DNA from: Chrysochromulina parva
Lineage: Eukaryota; Haptophyta; Prymnesiales; Chrysochromulinaceae
NCBI GenBank assembly: GCA_002887195.1
Contig: PJAB01000964.1
Location: forward strand, 1-18,690
DNA length: 18,690 bases
Direction: 5' to 3'
Shown here: positions 14,256-18,690 of the stretch, in pieces
Position numbering within the stretch: position 1 is the first letter of the stretch
Layout of the letters: each line of letters opens with the position of its first letter
Made by a program: the position numbers and the translations under genes
The notes under the pieces: model-generated
Told to the model about the DNA's origin: nothing
Seen by the model: the letters and a program-made list of their open reading frames with translations, nothing else
Databases searched by the model: none

Positions 14256-14377
14256 ATCAGCGCCCACGAGGACGCGATCCGCGTGCGCAGGGCAACCCTC
14301 GCGAGTCATCAGCTTGATTACGAGTAATCAGCGCCCACGAGGACGCGATCCGCGTGCGCAGGGCAACCCTCGCGAGT
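14256..14377 (+). repeat. 51-bp direct repeat flanking a small inverted repeat
   Basis: Bases 14256-14306 and 14327-14377 are identical (starting ATCAGCGCCCACGAGG, ending CCCTCGCGAGT). The 20-bp spacer plus the start of copy two contains TGATTAC-GA-GTAATCA (14315-14330), a 7-bp-arm inverted repeat. Exact identity suggests recent duplication. Confidence 0.92.
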
Positions 14378-14392
14378 AGTCAGTGGCAACTT

Positions 14393-14504
14393 GGCCGCTG
14401 ATTACTCGCGCTGATTACGCGCTGAGTACTCACACAGCGAGGACTCAGCGCCACGTGGCCGCTGATTACTCGTACTCAGCGTACTCAGCGCCACGTGGCC
14501 GCTG
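14393..14504 (+). repeat. Nested 22-bp and 16-bp repeats overlapping the coiled-coil gene's stop codon
   Basis: A 22-bp word (ACTCAGCGCCACGTGG...) occurs at 14443-14464 and 14483-14504, and a 16-bp word GGCCGCTGATTACTCG at 14393-14408 and 14457-14472. The second 22-bp copy covers the TGA (14485-14487) and last codons (ATWR) of the - strand coiled-coil gene. Confidence 0.9.
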
Positions 14505-17500
14505 CCGCCGCCGCCACTTGCGCCGCCGATGCCGCCGCCGCCATCCGAGCAAGCGGAATGGGCGCGATCAGCGAGATCCAGGACGACCGGTCGGGCGACG
14601 CCTCGCTCTCAGCCGTCGCCGTCGCGAGCGTATTCCTAGGAATGTTCTCCGAGTTCTCATACCGTGGCGCCGCTGGACGGCCGATCGTCTTGACCAGCGG
14701 AGAGGTTGGGATGGTCCGCAGAAGGCGCGCGGCGAAGCTGTCGCCCGTCGGAAGGGTCGCGTGGAAGTCGGCCGACGGCGAGGGCTGCGCTATCTCGGCG
14801 CGCGCGGCCGCGACCGCCGCCTGCGCTTGGCCCATGGCGATGGCGACGGTCGGGCTGCGGAAGCTCTCGACGCCCGCGACGGCGCCCGCGACGGCGCCCG
14901 GCGGGGTGCTTGGCGGGCGCTCCACACGGCGCGAGGCAGGTGCGGTCTGTTCGTGCGAGGCGGCGTGCGCGTGCGAGACGGCGTGCGCAGCGTCAGTCAG
15001 CCATCGAGGCTCTGCCTCCTCCAGGGACCGCGTGCTCAGCGGCCGCTCGTCCTCAGTAGCCGTCTCCCACGCCGCCTCCCACGCCGCCGCCTCGGCCGCC
15101 GCGAACGACGAGCGCTCGCGCGCGACGACCGCCGCCTGGGCATCCGTCGAAGGCGTCGCCACGAGCGCCGTCTCGAGCGCCACGATCGCGTAGCCGAGGA
15201 GCGCCGCCTCGGCCGCCTTCTCATCGAGCTGCTCGCGCGCGTCCGCGAGGGCCGCCCGCTTGGCCTCAAGCGCCGCCTCGAGCGCCGCCTCGCTCGCCTC
15301 GAGCGCCGCCTCGGTCGACTTGAGCTCCGAGTGCGTCGCCTGCAGCCGCTCGCACAGCGCGTCGCGCTGGCGCGTCGTACTGAGCAGCGCCTCCTCGGAG
15401 ATCGCGAGCTCGCGCGTGAGCTCCTCAGCGTGGCCCTGCGCCTTGGCGAGGTGCGACGCGGCGTACGCGAGCGCCTCTTCAGCCGCCGCCGCCGCCGCCT
15501 CGGCCGCGTCCGCCATGGCCCACGCCTTCGAGGCGTCCGCGTCCGCCTCCGCCGCTTGCCTTTCGGCGGCGGCGGCCCGCGCCTCGGCCGCCGCCGCCGC
15601 GCTCTCCGCCATGGCCGCCGCCGCCTCTGCCTCGAAGGCTTGCTGGATCGCCATGTGGGCCGCCTCCGCGTGGTCGGCCGCCTCGGCCATGGCCGCCTCC
15701 ATCAGCCCGTCCGCCATGGCCGCCGCCGTCTGCGCCGCCACCACCTCGGCCGCCGTCTGCGCCGCGGCGGCCGTTGTGCTCGAGAGCGCCTCCGCGAGCG
15801 CCGCCAGCTGCCCGCGCGCGGCGGCCGCCTCGGCCTTGGCCTGCGCCGAGCGCACCTCCGCGGCCTCGCGCTGCGAGATCGCAATCTCGGTGTTCTCGGT
15901 CGCCCAGTGCAGCGCGCCCTTGAGCTCCATGAGCTCCGCCGATCTCGCAAGCTGCACCTGCCGTGTCACCGCCGCCTCCTCTCGGGCCAGCGCCGCCTCC
16001 TTGTGCGCCGCCATCGCCTCGCGCTGCGAGGTCGCGAGCTCGAGCTGTGCCACCTCCACCGACGTCTCCGCGCGCTGCATCGCCTCGAAGGCCTCGACGC
16101 GCGCCGCCTCGAGCGCCGCTTCGGCTTGCTCGAGCACCTCGTCCGCCCAGGCCTTGGCCTTGGCCTTGATGGCGCGGACGGCCTTGACGGCCGTCGCCTT
16201 GACCGGTGCTCGAGACGGCGCTTTGACCGGTGGCGCCGCGGCTTCGACTGTGAATTCACAGACGCGTGCCGCCGCCTCCTTGGTGACCGCATCGGCAATC
16301 TCGAGCGCAATCTGCGCCTTGGCCACGGCGAGGTCGCGCTCGAGCTCCGCACAGCGCGTCTCGAGGGCGTAGGCCGCATCCGCCTCAGCCATTGCCTCCT
16401 CCTCGGCGGCGTCGAGGGCAAGCGCCGCGGCCGCTTGCACCTCGGCGACCGCCACGGCCTTCTCAGCCTCGGCGACCTCGCGGACGGCATGCTGACGGTC
16501 GACAGCGGCGGCGACCGTTCGCCCCACCGCCGCCGCGACGGCTGCCTCGCGCTCCGTCGCCGAGCGCTCGAGCGCCGTATCGAGCGCCGCGTGCAGCTGC
16601 GAGAGCTCGTGCGCGTGGGCCGCGCTAAGCTGCGCAATGTGCTCCTCGTGGCTGGCCTGAGCTTGGGCGAGAGCCTCGGTCCACTCCTCCGTCTCGCGCC
16701 GCACCACTGTGACCGCCTCCTCGCGCGCGTCCATGAGCTCCTCATCGAGCGTCGCCCGCGCCGCCTGCGCCTCGGCCCGCGCCGACTCGGCCTCGGCCTG
16801 CGCCGCCTCGAGCGCGGCCTGCGCCGCCTCGAGCTCGGCCCGCAAGCTCAGCGCCTCGGCCCGCGCGGCCTGCGCCTCCTCGCGCGCGGCCTCCACCTCG
16901 GCCCACGCTTCCTCCGCCTGGGCCTGCGCCAGGGTCACGTCGAGGGCCATCTGCGCGAGGGTCACGTCGGCGCCCAGCCGAGGCTCGTCAGCACGCCCAC
17001 GTTCAAGTTCGGCGAGCAGCGCCAGTCCCGCGCGGTCGCTGCGCCCCACGACGCTCATGTGCCCGTGCAGCTCGGCCGCCTCGGCTCGCGCCGCCTCGAC
17101 CTCGACACGCGAGATCATCGCCTCCTCTTGCTCATCCTTCGGAGGGCACGACTCCTCAGCTGGCATCTGCTTGCCGCGCGCAGGCACGGCGCCCGCCACG
17201 GCGCTCGCCGTCTTGGCACACGCCTCGTACTCGGCCCTGTCCACCGCCGCCACGTCCGCCCACGCCCCGGCCACCTCCTCCGCCTCGCCCGCCAACCGAG
17301 CGCCGTCTCGAGCGATCATTTGCACGCGCTCGAACGTACCGAGCGCCGTCTCGAGCGATTGCACCTGGGCAGCGAGCTCTGCGGCCGCCTCGACCGCCCG
17401 CCGCTCCATGGCATGTGCCTCCCGTGCGTCGGCCTCCGCCTCGGCCTGCGCGTCCTCCGCCGCGTCTGCGGCCGCCTGCGCCTGCGCGAGCGCCGCGAGC

Positions 17501-18690
17501 GCTGCCGTGACGAACTCGGTGGCCTCGGACACTTCCTTCTCCGCTTCCCACTCGGCCTCGACCGCCGCCGCGTGCGCCTCCGCCGCGTTCGCCTCTGCCT
17601 CTTCACGCGAAATCTCGGCCTCGAGCATCGCATCCATCGCATCGTCCCACGCAATCTCCGCCTCCTCCGCCTTGAGCTCGGCCTCGATCTCGGCGCACTC
17701 GCGCTCGTGCAAGAGCATCGCCTGCAGCTCCTTGAGCTCCGCCGAGTGCTCCTCCGCCTCGAGCGCCGTCTCGAGCATGGCTTCCTTGCTCGCCACGAGC
17801 GCCGTCTCGAGCGCCACCACTTTCGACTCCGCCGCGGCGAGCGCCGTGCCGAGCACCGTGCTGAGCGCCTGCGCGCTCTCGATCACCTCGAGTGTGCCCA
17901 CGAGCGCCTCGGCCTTCTCTTCCGTGCTTGCCAGCTTGTCGGAGAGCTCTGTGGCGCGCGAAGAGGCCTTCGCCTCCGCCTGCGATTCATCAACCTGCTG
18001 CTGCGACTCGTCAACCTGCTGCTGCAGCGCGCACACCGCCTCGTACAGCGCCTCGGCTCTAGCCTCGGACTTGGCAAGCGCCTCGAGCGCCTTCTTGAGC
18101 GCCTCCGCCTGCGCCGCGGCGCTCGACTGCCGGTCCGAGAGGGCAAGCGCGGTCGCGCGGGAAGTGGCCGCCGCCTCGTCGCGCGCTTCGTCAGCCTCTA
18201 GACGCGCCGCCTCGATCACCTGACGAGCCACCTGAGCCTCCTGCCGCGCCCGTTGAGCCTCTTGCTGCGACTGTTGAGCCTCTTGCTGCGACTGTTGAGC
18301 CTCTTGCTGCGACTGTTGAGCCTCTTGCTGCGCCACCTTGACTGCATGCTCTGCGGCAAGCTTGACTGCATGCATTGCGGCCGTGGCCGCCGCCGTTTCT
18401 TGCTTGGCTGCCGCCGCCTCCTCCTGGGCCGCCGTCAAGGCCTGCTGCTGCGCCGCCGCCTCCTGCATGGCCGCTGCCGCCTCTTTCTTGGCCGCCATCA
18501 AGGCCTGCTGCGCCGCCGCCGCCTCCTGCATGGCCTCTGCCGCCTCCTCCTGTGCCGCCGTCGCCTTGGCCTCCGCCTCGGATGTGCTTTCCTTGGCCGC
18601 GCTCGCGTCGGCCTTGGCTGCATCGGCCGCCGCCCAAGCGGCCTCCAGCTCGGCCTTCGCAATCTCAGCCTCCGTCATGGCGAGTGTCAT
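14485..18690 (-). CDS. Very long Ala/Glu-rich coiled-coil protein (possibly 5'-partial)
   Basis: 1401 residues from an ATG at the last base of the window (MTLAMTEAEIAKAELE); the gene may begin upstream outside the window. Residues ~1-1180 are almost continuous charged helix rich in Ala, Glu, Gln, Arg and Lys with heptad-like spacing, typical of coiled-coil structural or tethering proteins. Two breaks occur: a Pro/Lys/Cys stretch (~500-520, AVPARGKQMPAEESCPPKDE) and a basic Lys/Ala/Pro stretch (~810-850, VKAPSRAPVKATAVKAVRA). Near residues 119-146 a QQEAQQS heptad is repeated. The final ~200 residues are Ser/Pro-rich, ending SWISLIAPIPLARMAAAA and ATWR. No enzymatic domain, signal peptide or clear membrane helix was found. 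Low-complexity composition means matches to myosin or golgin tails would be compositional. Function unknown. Confidence 0.8.
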   Translation of the reverse strand: MTLAMTEAEIAKAELEAAWAAADAAKADASAAKESTSEAEAKATAAQEEAAEAMQEAAAAQQALMAAKKEAAAAMQEAAAQQQALTAAQEEAAAAKQETAAATAAMHAVKLAAEHAVKVAQQEAQQSQQEAQQSQQEAQQSQQEAQRARQEAQVARQVIEAARLEADEARDEAAATSRATALALSDRQSSAAAQAEALKKALEALAKSEARAEALYEAVCALQQQVDESQQQVDESQAEAKASSRATELSDKLASTEEKAEALVGTLEVIESAQALSTVLGTALAAAESKVVALETALVASKEAMLETALEAEEHSAELKELQAMLLHERECAEIEAELKAEEAEIAWDDAMDAMLEAEISREEAEANAAEAHAAAVEAEWEAEKEVSEATEFVTAALAALAQAQAAADAAEDAQAEAEADAREAHAMERRAVEAAAELAAQVQSLETALGTFERVQMIARDGARLAGEAEEVAGAWADVAAVDRAEYEACAKTASAVAGAVPARGKQMPAEESCPPKDEQEEAMISRVEVEAARAEAAELHGHMSVVGRSDRAGLALLAELERGRADEPRLGADVTLAQMALDVTLAQAQAEEAWAEVEAAREEAQAARAEALSLRAELEAAQAALEAAQAEAESARAEAQAARATLDEELMDAREEAVTVVRRETEEWTEALAQAQASHEEHIAQLSAAHAHELSQLHAALDTALERSATEREAAVAAAVGRTVAAAVDRQHAVREVAEAEKAVAVAEVQAAAALALDAAEEEAMAEADAAYALETRCAELERDLAVAKAQIALEIADAVTKEAAARVCEFTVEAAAPPVKAPSRAPVKATAVKAVRAIKAKAKAWADEVLEQAEAALEAARVEAFEAMQRAETSVEVAQLELATSQREAMAAHKEAALAREEAAVTRQVQLARSAELMELKGALHWATENTEIAISQREAAEVRSAQAKAEAAAARGQLAALAEALSSTTAAAAQTAAEVVAAQTAAAMADGLMEAAMAEAADHAEAAHMAIQQAFEAEAAAAMAESAAAAAEARAAAAERQAAEADADASKAWAMADAAEAAAAAAEEALAYAASHLAKAQGHAEELTRELAISEEALLSTTRQRDALCERLQATHSELKSTEAALEASEAALEAALEAKRAALADAREQLDEKAAEAALLGYAIVALETALVATPSTDAQAAVVARERSSFAAAEAAAWEAAWETATEDERPLSTRSLEEAEPRWLTDAAHAVSHAHAASHEQTAPASRRVERPPSTPPGAVAGAVAGVESFRSPTVAIAMGQAQAAVAAARAEIAQPSPSADFHATLPTGDSFAARLLRTIPTSPLVKTIGRPAAPRYENSENIPRNTLATATAESEASPDRSSWISLIAPIPLARMAAAASAAQVAAAAAATWR
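15156..15183 (-). repeat. 28-bp direct repeat shared with 17790-17817
   Basis: An identical 28-base word, containing GAGCGCCGTCTCGAG, is found here and at 17790-17817, 2.6 kb apart in the same gene. Both encode VALETALVA. The 15-base core also occurs at 17298, 17341 and 17761. This points to internal duplication of coiled-coil segments. Confidence 0.85.
18252..18335 (-). repeat. 21-bp tandem repeat (3 full copies and a partial) encoding heptads
   Basis: GTTGAGCCTCTTGCTGCGAC(T) repeats at 18252, 18273, 18294 and, diverging at its end, 18315. Each unit is seven codons, so each copy adds exactly one coiled-coil heptad (QQEAQQS). Confidence 0.92.

Larger units (their letters stand above)
13741..14484. 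other. Intergenic region with A/T-rich promoter-like part and repeat cluster
   Basis: The part next to the 5-phosphatase gene (13786-13930) is relatively A/T-rich and should hold its promoter or 5' UTR. On the - strand a run of seven T followed by CTCAG ends at 13792 and resembles a 3' splice site, in frame with the 5-phosphatase, so a 5' UTR intron or upstream exon is possible; I found no matching donor. The other half (14191-14504) is a cluster of direct and inverted repeats. No gene is recognised. Confidence 0.5.

Noticed and set aside
14191..14504. CRISPR array
   Set aside because: Repeats differ in length, overlap one another and lack regular unique spacers. The surrounding genes are eukaryotic.
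14575..14660. Tail-anchor membrane helix at the C-terminus of the coiled-coil protein (SWISLIAPIPL)
   Set aside because: The hydrophobic run is short, interrupted by Pro and Arg, and followed by plain Ala repeats, which is too weak to call.
14383..18201. A 1272-codon open frame on the + strand, opposite the coiled-coil gene
   Set aside because: Its product is a monotonous Arg/Leu/Gly string. It is the antisense image of GCC/GAG-rich codons on the - strand, and the start is not a conserved domain. The - strand frame has heptad character and is longer.
16709..18223. A 504-codon Ala/Ser-rich frame on the + strand
   Set aside because: It is another antisense frame of the same coiled-coil gene, with composition dictated by the complement of Ala and Glu codons.

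Overview
The window looks like nuclear DNA of a unicellular eukaryote with a compact, GC-rich genome, plausibly a haptophyte-type or related alga. Evidence for a eukaryote: an anoctamin tail, EF-hands, an ankyrin array, an inositol-polyphosphate 5-phosphatase, C-terminal CaaX boxes, and a GT-AG intron that restores a broken enzyme fold. No operons, ribosome-binding sites, rRNA, tRNA or CRISPR arrays were seen. The lineage assignment is inference; no marker gene is present.

Layout: (1) 1-429, +, the last 142 codons of an anoctamin/TMEM16-like membrane protein cut by the window edge. (2) 864-4130, -, a large EF-hand plus coiled-coil protein. (3) 4306-5622, +, a von Willebrand A (VWA) protein with a Pro/Val-rich N-terminal module and a C-terminal CaaX box; it is divergent from (2). 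(4) 5623-6454, a gene-poor stretch with a 16-bp palindrome, a 3-copy 36-bp tandem repeat, an A/T-rich island and a hairpin. (5) 6455-7723, +, a multi-pass membrane protein with a Pro/Tyr-rich tail. (6) 7949-9059, -, an ABHD8-like alpha/beta hydrolase in two exons. (7) 9153-11159, +, a protein of about 16 ankyrin repeats sharing a 93-bp divergent promoter interval with (6). (8) 11530-13740, -, an inositol-polyphosphate 5-phosphatase with a large low-complexity insertion and a CaaX box. (9) 13741-14484, a repeat-rich intergenic region. (10) 14485-18690, -, a 1401-residue Ala/Glu-rich coiled-coil protein that starts exactly at the right edge and may continue beyond it.

Most genes are single long reading frames, so introns are sparse. 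The one intron established here (8708-8852) is built largely from two tandem imperfect copies of a unit of about 50 bp. Several gene products point to membrane or calcium/phosphoinositide biology (anoctamin, EF-hand protein, prenylated 5-phosphatase, prenylated VWA protein), but the genes are separately oriented and nothing shows they act in one pathway. I do not see a clear new multi-gene system. The most interesting items are the tandem-duplicated intron, the VWA-CaaX architecture, the interrupted 5-phosphatase domain, and the repeat cluster that runs into the 3' end of the coiled-coil gene.
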